From Phycisphaerales bacterium (lineage in GTDB: Bacteria; Planctomycetota; Phycisphaerae; Phycisphaerales; UBA1924): 64,000 nucleotides of DNA. Of this stretch, positions 44,452 through 53,851 are shown in pieces. The first letter of the stretch is position 1. The number at the start of each line of letters is the position of its first letter. The notes below the pieces were generated by a model that made no database searches, was not told the origin of the DNA, and worked only from the letters and a program-made list of their open reading frames with translations. The DNA is taken from NCBI GenBank assembly GCA_028284805.1, contig JANQQZ010000151.1:62001-126000 (forward strand), read 5' to 3'. The position numbers and the translations under genes were made by a program.

Positions 44452-44490
44452 ATCCGAGCCCCGCGCCGTATCGCTGCGCGGGGCTCGGAT
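44452..44490 (+). terminator. Perfect 15-bp hairpin after the REC-HDOD gene
   Basis: ATCCGAGCCCCGCGC (44452-44466) and its exact reverse complement (44476-44490) enclose a 9-base loop, CGTATCGCT. There is no T-run after it, so it is terminator-like but may act in another way. The rest of the gap 44352-44732 shows nothing else I can name. Confidence 0.55.
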
Positions 44491-44732
44491 GCAGAAGGTG
44501 GGGCTCACACAGACTCCCGGACAACCATGACTGCAGGTCAACGACCGACAGCCGTATCGGAATTGTCTGAGCAGCACGGTGTCTAGCGCATTCCGCCCGA
44601 TGAGCAGGTGAACACCGGCAACTGACCAGCGGCCTCGTTCGCCTGCTCCAAGAGGTCGTTCGTGCGCTTTCACTCCTGGTTGTGACCCTATTCTTTCTAG
44701 GTCAGGCGGTTCATGCATCGAAGGTAGACCTC

Positions 44733-46943
44733 ATGGACGTGACTCCGTTCGCCCAGGTTGGCCTGATCCTCGCCATCGCGGCCGTCGTTGCTGCGGCAGG
44801 GCTCTCGCTCAAGCAACCCCTCATCATCTCTTTCATGTTCGCCGGGATTCTGGTCGGTCCGGCAGTGCTCGGCTTGGTCGAGGACGCAGAGCAGATCGAA
44901 CTGCTCGCGAGTATCGGCATCTCGTTGCTGCTCTTCGTCGTCGGGCTGCGGCTCGATCTTGGGATGATCCGGACCGTTGGTCCGGTTGCGCTTGCCACCG
45001 GGCTCGGGCAGGTTTTTTTCACATCGCTCATCGGATTTCTGATCGCCATCGCGTTCGGGCTAGACGTGGTTCCTGCGGCCTATGTCGCGGTCGCATTGAC
45101 ATTCTCGAGCACGATCATCATCGTGAAGCTGCTCTCTGACAAAAAGGAGATCGACTCACTACATGGCCGCATTGCCGTGGGCTTTCTCATCGTTCAAGAC
45201 ATCATGGCGATCCTCGCGTTGATTGCGCTGACCGCGCTCGGCGGCTCCGCTCATGAAGATGGAAGATCGCTCGTCTCCAACGCGGCCTGGATTGCCGGCA
45301 AGGGGCTGTTACTGCTCGTGGTGATCGTGGCTCTCATGCGGTGGGTGCTGCCCGCGGTTACGGGCTACGTCGCCCGATCCCCCGAACTGCTCGTGCTGTT
45401 CGCCATTGCTTGGGCCGTCTCGCTGTCCGCAGTTGCAGACATGCTGGGATTCACGAAGGAGGTCGGTGCGTTCCTCGCAGGTATCGCCCTGGCTTCGACG
45501 CAGCATCGCGATGCGATCGGCGCTCGTTTGGTCGTGCTGCGGGATTTCCTGCTGCTGTTCTTCTTCATCAGCCTCGGGGCGCAACTCGATGTCGCTTCGC
45601 TTGGGGCCGAGATCGGCAAGGCGGCCGTGTTCTCGCTCTTCGTGCTCGTCGGGAATCCACTCATCGTCATGATCATCATGGGGGTGATGGGCTATCGCAA
45701 GCGGACTGGGTTCATGTCAGGACTCGCGGTCGCGCAAATCAGCGAGTTCTCACTGATTCTTGCAACGCTCGGTCTGAGTCTCGGCCATCTCGACTCATCA
45801 GCGATGAGTCTTATCACGCTCGTCGGGCTGGTCACGATCTCCGCCTCGACGTACATGATTCTGTACTCCGGTCCGCTCTATGCCCGGCTCGCGGGTCTGT
45901 TGAGCATCTTTGAGCGTCGCGTCGCATCACGCGAGCGGGGCTCGGATGCTGACATTGCAACTACTGTAAGCCAAGAACACCTTATTCTGGTCCTGGGACT
46001 TGGCGACTACGGCAGCTCGATCGCCGACCAACTCCGCGAGCACGGCTGGAATCTACTCGCTGTAGACTTCGACCCCGACGCCCTCAAGCGCGCTCACGCG
46101 AAGGGCATGGCCGTGCTCTACGGCGATGCCGGGGATCCCGAGCTGCTCGCCCAACTTCCCCTCGACCGCGCGAATTGGATCTTGTGCACGGTAAGATCGC
46201 ACGAGACGACGGTTGCTCTTGTACGCCTGCTTGCGGAAGCTGAATACGGTGGTCGACTCGCCTTGACCGCCACGGATTCCGCAAAGGCCGACATGTATCG
46301 CCAGCTTGGTGCGCATCTAGTTCTCGAGCCGTTCTCCGACGCGGCCGAGCTTGCGGTCGAGGCGATCACCGGCTCCGTACAGTCGCTGCCCGGGCTGCGC
46401 GACTGGCCGACGGCACTGGAAGAAGTCGCGCTCCGGCCCGGCTCGGTCTACACGGGTAAGACACTCCGCGAGATGGACCTGCGCGACGAGTTCGGCGTGT
46501 CCGTGTTGGCCATCAGCCGGGCGGGGAGGATGCACTTCAGCCCACCTCCCGACTTCCAAGTCTTTCCCGGCGATCGGATCGTGCTTCTGTGCCCGCCCGA
46601 GGCCGGCCAACGAGCCGCCGAGCGGTTACGCCAGCGTGAACTCGGCGGGCCCGCGGAGCAACAGAGCGCGTTCGCCGCCGACGAGTTTGTCGTTACGGAA
46701 ACACACGAGTGGTCAGGTCGGTCGCTGGGTGACCTCGACCTGCGCGACCGTTTCGGAGTCATGGTGGCCAGCATCCGACGCGGGACCACCCGCATCACCG
46801 AGTTACGCGCAGAAAGCCGCATCGAGACCGGCGACACACTCGTCGTGATCGGCAGTCGTGAGGGTGTGCAGCGTCTGCGGACCGTGCTGCCCGCTGCGGG
46901 ACAGTTGCAACATCCGGACCGCCGTATCGGCGATGACCCTTGA
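44733..46943 (+). CDS. Kef-type monovalent cation:proton antiporter (CPA2) with RCK domains
   Basis: A 736-residue protein. Residues 1-400 hold about 12 transmembrane helices of the CPA2 exchanger family (FAGILVGPAVLGLVEDAEQI, LLLFVVGLRLDLGMI, VAQISEFSLILATLGLSLGH). An RCK_N domain follows at about 416-530 with the nucleotide loop GLGDYG and the NAD-binding acidic residue in VDFDPD. Two TrkA_C-like domains close the protein (about 565-635 and 660-735), each with a LRDEFGV/LRDRFGV core. Family members exchange K+ or Na+ for protons and are gated by nucleotide binding. ATG 44733 has AAGG eight bases upstream; GTG 44682 is an alternative. Confidence 0.88.
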   Translation: MDVTPFAQVGLILAIAAVVAAAGLSLKQPLIISFMFAGILVGPAVLGLVEDAEQIELLASIGISLLLFVVGLRLDLGMIRTVGPVALATGLGQVFFTSLIGFLIAIAFGLDVVPAAYVAVALTFSSTIIIVKLLSDKKEIDSLHGRIAVGFLIVQDIMAILALIALTALGGSAHEDGRSLVSNAAWIAGKGLLLLVVIVALMRWVLPAVTGYVARSPELLVLFAIAWAVSLSAVADMLGFTKEVGAFLAGIALASTQHRDAIGARLVVLRDFLLLFFFISLGAQLDVASLGAEIGKAAVFSLFVLVGNPLIVMIIMGVMGYRKRTGFMSGLAVAQISEFSLILATLGLSLGHLDSSAMSLITLVGLVTISASTYMILYSGPLYARLAGLLSIFERRVASRERGSDADIATTVSQEHLILVLGLGDYGSSIADQLREHGWNLLAVDFDPDALKRAHAKGMAVLYGDAGDPELLAQLPLDRANWILCTVRSHETTVALVRLLAEAEYGGRLALTATDSAKADMYRQLGAHLVLEPFSDAAELAVEAITGSVQSLPGLRDWPTALEEVALRPGSVYTGKTLREMDLRDEFGVSVLAISRAGRMHFSPPPDFQVFPGDRIVLLCPPEAGQRAAERLRQRELGGPAEQQSAFAADEFVVTETHEWSGRSLGDLDLRDRFGVMVASIRRGTTRITELRAESRIETGDTLVVIGSREGVQRLRTVLPAAGQLQHPDRRIGDDP

Positions 46944-47036
46944 CCGATTCTTCAACGCACGCCGGCGTTTGGTATCTCATGGGGGAATACGCTTAGTTGA
47001 ATCTTGACGCCGTGTTGGTTCGGAAGGAGACAATCC

Positions 47037-48086
47037 GTGCGAGTCGCAGTGTTTTCCGCCCGCCCTTACGACCGACGCACTCTCATCGACGCGAACCGCA
47101 AGGCGGGCTCGCCTCATGAAATGGACTTTCTTGATGGGCGAAGCACCGAGGGCCAGACAGGTCCTCGCCTGACGCCTCGCACCGCGGGGCTGGCCGCCGA
47201 GCATGGCGCGGTGTGCGCATTCACGAACGATGACCTCGGTCGTGAGACACTAACGGTCTTAGCCGATGCAGGCTGCCGCTCAATCGCACTGCGATGCGCT
47301 GGCTTTAACAACCTCGATCTCGACGCCGCGAGTGAACTCGGCTTCCGCATCGGCCGTGTTCCGGCCTACTCGCCCCACGCGGTCGCCGAGCACACCATCG
47401 GGCTGCTGCTCTCGATAAACCGGAAGATCCATCGAGCGCACGCACGCGTCCGTGAGCAGAACTTCGCGCTCGAGGGCCTGCTCGGTGTCGATCTGCATGG
47501 CAAAACGGCAACGGTCATCGGGGCTGGCGCCATCGGGGCCGTACTTGCGAAAATCCTGCTGGGCTTCGGCTGTAGGGTGATCGCTGTCGATCCGAGTGAG
47601 TCGGACGAACTTCGTGCGATGGGTGTCGAGTACCTGCCGCTGGAAGAGGCGCTCACGAGGTCAACGGTCGTGTGCCTGACCTGCCCTCTCAACGAACAGA
47701 CATACCACATGGTTAATGCCGAGACCATCGCGTTGATGCCGAGGGGTACGTTTCTGATCAACACTGCACGAGGGGCGGTGATCGACACGACCGCGTTGAT
47801 CCGCGCCCTGAAGGATGAGCACTTTGCTGGTGTTGGACTCGACGTGTACGAAGAAGAGCAGGCCCTGTTCTTCGAGGATCGCTCGACGTCGATCCTGCAA
47901 GACGACGTCTTTGCACGTCTCTTGACGTTCTCGAACGTGCTGATCACGTCGCACCAAGCTTTCTTTACACGAGAAGCCCTCGACGCGATTGCGACAACGA
48001 CGATCGAGAACCTGACCGCCATCGAAACTCAAGGCAGTCCACCCGCTGCAAACGCGATCCCGGGGCTGCCGGCCACGGTGGACTGA
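47037..48086 (+). CDS. ldhA: D-lactate dehydrogenase (LdhA-like)
   Basis: A 349-residue NAD-dependent 2-hydroxyacid dehydrogenase. The Rossmann loop is GAGAIG (162-167); the catalytic set is complete with R245 in NTARGAVID, E274, and H306 in ITSHQAFF. The QDDVFARLLTFSNVLITSHQ region is typical of fermentative D-lactate dehydrogenases rather than of SerA or GhrA. It should interconvert pyruvate and D-lactate in the cytosol. GTG 47037 has AAGGAG eight bases upstream. A lactate permease gene follows after 15 bases, which supports the substrate. Confidence 0.88.
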   Translation: MRVAVFSARPYDRRTLIDANRKAGSPHEMDFLDGRSTEGQTGPRLTPRTAGLAAEHGAVCAFTNDDLGRETLTVLADAGCRSIALRCAGFNNLDLDAASELGFRIGRVPAYSPHAVAEHTIGLLLSINRKIHRAHARVREQNFALEGLLGVDLHGKTATVIGAGAIGAVLAKILLGFGCRVIAVDPSESDELRAMGVEYLPLEEALTRSTVVCLTCPLNEQTYHMVNAETIALMPRGTFLINTARGAVIDTTALIRALKDEHFAGVGLDVYEEEQALFFEDRSTSILQDDVFARLLTFSNVLITSHQAFFTREALDAIATTTIENLTAIETQGSPPAANAIPGLPATVD

Positions 48087-48101
48087 CCACGGCACACAGT
48101 G

Positions 48102-49790
48102 ATGCACCCGCTCCTGGCGTCGATCCCGATCATCGGACTTATCATCGCGATGACGGTCCGCATGCCGAGGCTGATGCTCCCGCTGCCCGCGCACATTGCT
48201 CTCCCTTCTGCTGCAGCGGCAGCCCTCGCGATCCAGTCGCTTGCCGCACGCGATGCCGATGCAATCCTGCTCACAGCGCGGGTGATCGAAGGCTTGCTGA
48301 CCTCGCTCATGCCCCTCTCCATCGTGTTCGGCGCGATCGTGCTCTTTCAGACGATCCGGGCCTCGGGCGCGCTCGACAGCATCACCACCGCGCTCGCTCG
48401 CTCGGCACCGGATCCGGTGATGCGTGTTGTGCTCATCGCTTGGTCGTTCTCGTATCTCGTGGAGGGGCTGAGCGGGTTCGGCACGCCGGCCGCGCTCGCG
48501 GCGCCGCTCCTCGTGGGCATGGGCTTCCCGCCGATCCGTGCCGCGGCGGCTTGCCTGGTGATGAACACCGTGCCGGTTGTGTTCGGCGCGGTCGGCATGC
48601 CGATCTGGTTCGGGCTCGAGCCCGCCGGTCTGACCGACGAGGAGTTCCGTGCGATCCGGCTCGATGCCGCCCTGCTGCAATGTGTCGTCGCGCCAGTGAT
48701 CGTTGCATGGGGGCTCGCCCTGCTCTTCCCTTGGTCGGAACTGCGACGGCGTGTAATCCCCATCGGTGTTGTCGTGATGTCGACGGTCGGCACTTCGGCA
48801 GCGGTCGCGTTGATGAGCACCGAGTTCCCATCAATCGCCGGCGGAGCGGCGAGCCTTGCGGTCGCGTTCGCAGTCTGCCGATTTGTGGGCCGCACGAAGA
48901 CCCTCAATTGCAAGTCGCCAACGCCCCCTGCACCCTCGCTGTCGATCTGGCGATCGATCGTTCCCCTATTGTTTACCGTTGCGTTGCTAGCCGCTACACG
49001 CATCGAGCCGCTCGGCTTGAAGGGGCTGTTCAACGCCGATTCGCCGTCAACATCACTCGATCTCGGGGCGGCTGGTGTTGTATCGATCTCGGCATCTCTT
49101 GTCACGCGAGTGGATGCGATCATGGGGACATCCATCTCGTGGACGATGCCGTTGCTGTACGTGCCGTTCATCATCCCCTTCCTGGTTGTTTCGCTCGCGT
49201 CCGCACCAGTGCTGAGGCTCTCGGCACGCGAGACCGCGCGGGTGTGGAGTCACTCGGCGCGAGGCATGTTGCTGCCGACGATCGCACTGAGCGGCGCATT
49301 GGTCTTCGTCAAGCTCATGATGCACGGGGCTGACGAGGCACCGGTTGTTGTCATCGGCGGGGCCCTCGCCGATGCTGTGGTCTCCGTTCACGGCCCGCTC
49401 TGGTTCGGTGGCGCACCGCTCGTGGGCGTGCTCGGATCGTTCTTCTCAGGATCGGCGACGATCTCGAATCTGACATTCAGTACGGTGCAGGCCCAGATCG
49501 CCGACGGCCTGAGCCTGAGCCAAACGCGTGTGCTTGCCTTGCAGAGTATCGGGGCCGCGATCGGCAACATGGCATGCATACACAACATCGTCGCCGTCGT
49601 CGCCGTGCTCGGGCTTTCACAGAATCGCAGAAAGGCCAGGGGCAATGGAACGCTCACAAACCGACGCAAAGACGATTGTGTCACCGACCCGGTTTCGAGT
49701 ATTCTCCGGCACAATTTGAAGCCGTTGGGAGTAGCAGCCATAGCGACGATTCTGGCCGGTGTAGCCATACCTGAAACGCAAATCAGATAA
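48102..49790 (+). CDS. L-lactate permease family transporter
   Basis: A 562-residue polytopic membrane protein of the LctP/LldP family. Characteristic segments are SYLVEGLSGFGTPAALAAPL, CLVMNTVPVVFGAVGMPIWF and, near the C-terminus, GVLGSFFSGSATISNLTF. Length and helix number fit the family. These are proton-coupled lactate or glycolate carriers in the inner membrane. It follows the D-lactate dehydrogenase gene closely, so export or uptake of lactate is the likely use. ATG 48102 is taken as start; the preceding GTG 48099 would add one residue. Confidence 0.9.
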   Translation: MHPLLASIPIIGLIIAMTVRMPRLMLPLPAHIALPSAAAAALAIQSLAARDADAILLTARVIEGLLTSLMPLSIVFGAIVLFQTIRASGALDSITTALARSAPDPVMRVVLIAWSFSYLVEGLSGFGTPAALAAPLLVGMGFPPIRAAAACLVMNTVPVVFGAVGMPIWFGLEPAGLTDEEFRAIRLDAALLQCVVAPVIVAWGLALLFPWSELRRRVIPIGVVVMSTVGTSAAVALMSTEFPSIAGGAASLAVAFAVCRFVGRTKTLNCKSPTPPAPSLSIWRSIVPLLFTVALLAATRIEPLGLKGLFNADSPSTSLDLGAAGVVSISASLVTRVDAIMGTSISWTMPLLYVPFIIPFLVVSLASAPVLRLSARETARVWSHSARGMLLPTIALSGALVFVKLMMHGADEAPVVVIGGALADAVVSVHGPLWFGGAPLVGVLGSFFSGSATISNLTFSTVQAQIADGLSLSQTRVLALQSIGAAIGNMACIHNIVAVVAVLGLSQNRRKARGNGTLTNRRKDDCVTDPVSSILRHNLKPLGVAAIATILAGVAIPETQIR

Positions 49791-49839
49791 CAGAATCACC
49801 TGCGTGAGTTTCTTGTACTCGAGCGAGGACACGGTTGCA

Positions 49840-51744
49840 ATGAGTTGGACAGACTGGCGGCTGCCTGATCATCTTCGTTCCGTGCTCACCGGAGCGCCCT
49901 CGGTAGCTGTGGCCCACGGCGTCGATGAGCTCGTCGACCTCGCGGTGCGCGACGCAGGCCCCGATGGCCAGCACGAGATTGCATACGATGTTGCGGGCGG
50001 CGAACGCATCGTCGAGGCCTACGCGCATCGTGTCAAAAATGGCGTCAGCGCCAACTATGTCGAGCCGTACATGCGTCGACGCGATCCCGACTGCATGGTC
50101 ATCGGTGACAACCGCCCGACCAACAAGCCAACTTACATCGAGCGGTTCGGCGAACCCTTCGCAGCGACGCGCGACGCGACGTTCGAGTGGCTCGCCACCC
50201 AACCGCTCGCCATGTTCCCGTTTATGGCAGGCGGCGGCGAAGAAGGCACACCCGCACTCGCGATCGTCCCCGACAACGCGGGCTTCTTCGCACTGGGCTT
50301 GGCGATGCTCCAGGGGATCTCGTCGGACGTCGAGACGCCGGACAGTTTCGAGCCGAGGGCGATTATCTATGCCGCGCCACCCTTCCGGCACAGCCACTTC
50401 GATGGTCGTCAGGTTGTCGTGCACGATCGCTCGGACAACATGCACGAACTGTTCAGCTACAACCTCTACCCGGGTCCGTCCGCCAAGAAAGGCATCTACG
50501 GCGTGCTCTTGAACATTGGGGAGAGCCAGGGATGGACAACCGCACACTGCTCAACGGTCCGCGTACACACTCCCTATGACAACACAGTCGTCTTCATGCA
50601 CGAGGGGGCTTCGGGCGGTGGCAAGAGCGAGATGCTTGAGCATATCCATCGCGAGCCCGACGGCCGGCTGCTGCTCGGGCGGAACATAGTCTCAGGCGAG
50701 CGTCGGCATCTCACACTGCCGCGAGGCTGCGAGCTCAGCCCGGTGACCGACGACATGGCGCTCTGCCCGCCGCGCATCCAGACACACGAGGAAGGCGTTC
50801 GCAAGCTCACGCTCACGGACGCGGAGGACGCGTGGTTCGTCCGCGTGAACCACATCGACAAGTACGGCGTCGACCCACATCTCGAAAAGCTGTGCATCGA
50901 CCCGGGCTGCCCGCTGCTCTTCTTGAACATCGACTCGGCCCCCGGCGCGACGGCGCTGATCTGGGAGCACACCCACGACGAGCCGGGTAAGCCCTGCCCG
51001 AACCCGCGTGTCGTCATCCCTCGTTCCGCCGTGCCCGGGATCGTGGACGGGCCGGTGACGGTCGACGTGCGCTCGATCGGCGTCCGCACACCGCCATGCA
51101 CGGCTGAGCACCCAACCTACGGCATCCTGGGGCTGTTCCATGTCCTGCCGCCGACGCTCGCGTGGCTCTGGCGGCTCGTTGCGCCGCGCGGGCACGCCAA
51201 TCCGTCGATCGTTGATACCGAAGGCCTCAGCAGCGAGGGCGTTGGGTCCTACTGGCCGTTTGCGACCGGCCGACGTGTCGATCAGGCAAACATCCTTCTC
51301 GAGCAGATGCTCACGACTACGGATACACTGTTCACGCTCGTGCCCAACCAGCACGTTGGGGCGTGGGCGACGAGCTTCATGCCGCAATGGCTCATGCGTG
51401 AGTATCTCGCGCGGCGTGGGTCGAACCCGTTCAGTCCTAAAGCGTTGGAGCCCGCGCGGTGCCCGCTCCTGGGCTACAGCCTGAAGGGCCTTCAGGTCGA
51501 GGGCACGGTCATCCCGCACTGGTTCCTTCGGACGCATACCCAGCCGGAGGTCACCGAGTCGGGCTACGACGCGGGCGCCGAACAGCTCTACGCGTTCTTT
51601 CGGAAGGAACTCGAGCAGTTCCTGCGTGACGATGACCTGCACTCGTACGGCCGTCAACTCATCGAGGCGTGCTTCGACAACGCATCGACGCACGAGTACG
51701 AGTGTTTGCTCGACACCTCTCCATTCGGAGCCTTGGCTCGGTAA
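49840..51744 (+). CDS. DUF4914 family protein with PEPCK-like P-loop
   Basis: A 634-residue soluble protein that I recognise as DUF4914. It starts SWTDWRLPDHLRSVL. In the middle it has HEGASGGGKSEM with K262, very like the kinase-1a P-loop of phosphoenolpyruvate carboxykinases, and later FLNIDSAPGATALIWEHTHD. The family's reaction is not known to me; a PEPCK-like nucleotide- and metal-dependent activity is a fair inference. Position between a lactate permease gene and a universal stress protein gene suggests a role around pyruvate/PEP or energy stress. ATG 49840 follows GAGGA with 10 bases spacing; GTG 49804 is an alternative. Confidence 0.78.
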   Translation: MSWTDWRLPDHLRSVLTGAPSVAVAHGVDELVDLAVRDAGPDGQHEIAYDVAGGERIVEAYAHRVKNGVSANYVEPYMRRRDPDCMVIGDNRPTNKPTYIERFGEPFAATRDATFEWLATQPLAMFPFMAGGGEEGTPALAIVPDNAGFFALGLAMLQGISSDVETPDSFEPRAIIYAAPPFRHSHFDGRQVVVHDRSDNMHELFSYNLYPGPSAKKGIYGVLLNIGESQGWTTAHCSTVRVHTPYDNTVVFMHEGASGGGKSEMLEHIHREPDGRLLLGRNIVSGERRHLTLPRGCELSPVTDDMALCPPRIQTHEEGVRKLTLTDAEDAWFVRVNHIDKYGVDPHLEKLCIDPGCPLLFLNIDSAPGATALIWEHTHDEPGKPCPNPRVVIPRSAVPGIVDGPVTVDVRSIGVRTPPCTAEHPTYGILGLFHVLPPTLAWLWRLVAPRGHANPSIVDTEGLSSEGVGSYWPFATGRRVDQANILLEQMLTTTDTLFTLVPNQHVGAWATSFMPQWLMREYLARRGSNPFSPKALEPARCPLLGYSLKGLQVEGTVIPHWFLRTHTQPEVTESGYDAGAEQLYAFFRKELEQFLRDDDLHSYGRQLIEACFDNASTHEYECLLDTSPFGALAR

Positions 51745-51783
51745 CCCTGCACACCCATCGTGCTTGAGAGGAGGATCCGAGGC

Positions 51784-52722
51784 ATGCAGCGTTTCAAGAA
51801 GATCCTGTTCGTCGGGCGGGGCACACAAGACGAGTCGCACGGCCTGATCCAGGCGATCAGCCTCGCGAGAGAGAGTCGAGCGGAGCTGACGGCCGTCCAT
51901 GTATGCCCTGATCTACCAGATCAGCTACAGCCATACAAAGACACCCTGCTGCGGTCGCTGGATCAGGAACTCACGGCAGCGGTCGACCGTGCCCGGGACA
52001 CGATCGGTCTGGAACCAGAACAGATCCGTATCGTCACGGAGATCGAGTGCGCAAGCACCCCGGTGATGCACATCATCCAACGCGTGCTCCGCGAGGGTTA
52101 CGACCTCGTAGTCAAAGAGGCTGACGAGGGCCCGGATCGGAACGGGTTCAGAGCCTTCGACATGCAGCTTCTCCGAAAGTGCCCCGGCGCGGTGTGGCTG
52201 TGTCGACCGATCACTCGAAGCCGCAGCGAGATCCGCGTTGGCGTTGCGATCGACCCGGCGAGTCACGAGTCGGCGGACCACGAACTCTCGCTCGGGTTGC
52301 TGAGACTCGGACGATCGGTCGCCGACACGTGCAGCCGTTCTCTGACAATTGTCTCGTGCTGGGACTTCGAGTACGAGGACTTCCTCTTTGAGAGCCCGTG
52401 GTCGAGCATTCCGAGAGAGGAGGTCCGTGAGGCAGTCGCCGGGACGCAGCGTCAGCATCGACACGAGTTGCATCGCGTGATCTCCGAATCCGGCATCAGC
52501 GGCGACTATGACGTTCATCATGTGCGTGGACATCCCTCGGAGTCCGTGCCTTTCCAGGTCGAGGAGTTGGGCCTTGACATCTTGGTGATGGGAACCGTTG
52601 CAAGGACGGGTGTCCCCGGGTTCTTCATCGGGAACACCGCCGAGAACATTGTTCAGAAACTCGCGTGCTCCCTCGTCGCCCTCAAGCCTCCCGGCTTTGT
52701 GTCGCCGGTTCGAGTAGAGTGA
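51784..52722 (+). CDS. Tandem universal stress protein (UspE-like)
   Basis: A 312-residue protein with two UspA domains. Domain 1 (about 1-150) starts with FKKILFVGRG and has an ELTAVHVCPD strand; domain 2 (about 155-305) has IRVGVAIDPASHES and the family end motif DILVMGTVARTGVPGFFIGN followed by TAENI and SLVALKP. The GNTAEN part matches the ATP-binding loop of Usp proteins. AGAGGAGG lies eight to nine bases before ATG 51784. It follows the DUF4914 gene by 39 bases and is the last gene of this cluster before repeat A. Confidence 0.88.
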   Translation: MQRFKKILFVGRGTQDESHGLIQAISLARESRAELTAVHVCPDLPDQLQPYKDTLLRSLDQELTAAVDRARDTIGLEPEQIRIVTEIECASTPVMHIIQRVLREGYDLVVKEADEGPDRNGFRAFDMQLLRKCPGAVWLCRPITRSRSEIRVGVAIDPASHESADHELSLGLLRLGRSVADTCSRSLTIVSCWDFEYEDFLFESPWSSIPREEVREAVAGTQRQHRHELHRVISESGISGDYDVHHVRGHPSESVPFQVEELGLDILVMGTVARTGVPGFFIGNTAENIVQKLACSLVALKPPGFVSPVRVE

Positions 52723-52730
52723 CGATCGGA

Positions 52731-53150
52731 GTAGCGGGCGAGCAAAGCCGGTAGCAGCAAGAACGACCGAGCGTACCGTCCCACCGTTCAGCGTAGTCTC
52801 AGACTGAGTACTGCCGCACATCGCGGCTCGATCTGCCCCCTTAACCCACCGGCGTGGTGGGCCAGCGAATTTGTGGATCCCCAGCACGAGGGTTCTGGCA
52901 GGGTTGGCGGGTATCGAGGAAGCCGGACCTGTCACTGGACTTCGCGTCTGCCTGATCCCCTCGGGAGCTGATCCCACGCACCGCACCTCCTGGCCATGTC
53001 TTTGTCTCTCAACCGGCGATCACCCACGACAATCGAGCCAAAGCAAACTGCCGCATGCCACAGGCTCGTAGTGTGTCCGATCCCAGCTTCACAGGTTCAC
53101 GGACGAAAGCCGGGGAGAACACCGAAGGTACAGACCACGCAGTTTCCACT
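52731..53150 (+). repeat. Dispersed repeat family A, copy 4 (long)
   Basis: The gap 52723-53197 is almost filled by a long repeat A copy that starts nine bases after the stop of the stress protein. Blocks: TAGCGGGCGAGC (52733), a CAGCAAGAACGACCGAGCGT region, GTGGTGGGCCAGCGAATTTG near 52856, then CCCTCGGGAGCTGATCC near 52970 as in copy 1, ending near 53150 with TTCACGGACGAAAGCCGGGG, matching TTTACGGACGATACCCCGGG of copy 1. No gene is called. Confidence 0.72.
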
Positions 53151-53197
53151 GATCGTGAGTGACCAGCCCCGGTTGCCCGATCTTTCCAGCGGCGGTA

Positions 53198-53725
53198 TCA
53201 CTTCCCAAGCTCACGCTTCAGCCACGCCTTCGCGAACCGCCAGTCCGCTTCGATCGTGCTCTCGGACACACCGAGCAGTTCGGCCGTCTCACGGATCGTC
53301 AGACCGCCGAAGAAGCGACACTCGACAACCCGCACAAGCCTCTCGTCCTCATCGGCCAGCCGTTCGAGCGCCTCGTGGATTCCAAGGACATCGATCGACT
53401 GCGATGGGTCGTCACTGTTGCCCACGCCGCTCAGCGTGATCCGTTGCCTGCTCCCCCCCCGCTTCTGCGCGTTGAACGCTCTCGCGTGATCAACCAGAAC
53501 CTGACGCATGATCCGTGCGGCACGCCCGATGAATACGCCCCGGCTCAGCCCATCGTCATCGCTGTCCATCCGTAGATATGCCTCATTGACCAGAGCGGTC
53601 GGCTGGAGCGTGTGGTGCACCCGCTCGGAGCGCATGCACGCCTCTGCGATGCCATGGAGCGACTCGTACAGATGCTCGTCAAGGCCGCTTCGAGGTGGGG
53701 TGGGCTGTGCTGATTGCTCGGACAT
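53198..53725 (-). CDS. ECF-type sigma factor
   Basis: A 175-residue sigma factor of the planctomycete ECF group. Region 2 has LQPTALVNEAYLRM, then RIMRQVLVDHARAFNAQKRG; region 4 has VVECRFFGGLTIRETAELLG and SESTIEADWRFAKAWLKREL. ATG 53725 gives a full-length protein. It is divergent from the giant secreted protein gene across 126 bases, and a TPR kinase gene lies just beyond that, so the three may form a signalling module that controls surface or secreted proteins. Confidence 0.9.
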   Translation of the reverse strand: MSEQSAQPTPPRSGLDEHLYESLHGIAEACMRSERVHHTLQPTALVNEAYLRMDSDDDGLSRGVFIGRAARIMRQVLVDHARAFNAQKRGGSRQRITLSGVGNSDDPSQSIDVLGIHEALERLADEDERLVRVVECRFFGGLTIRETAELLGVSESTIEADWRFAKAWLKRELGK

Positions 53726-53851
53726 CCACAGAGCCTACCGCAAGTTACAGGTCTTTTTCATCGATCGCCAAGGAGCGGGCGTCGGGATGACGCACTTCAG
53801 GGTGTCGGGCCCCCAGCGGGCCTTATCGCACCCCCCGGAGGAGATCCACGT

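Noticed and set aside
51925-52986. 353-codon minus-strand frame running across the stress protein gene and repeat A
   Set aside because: It covers a well-supported Usp gene on the other strand and an intergenic repeat; no domain recognised.
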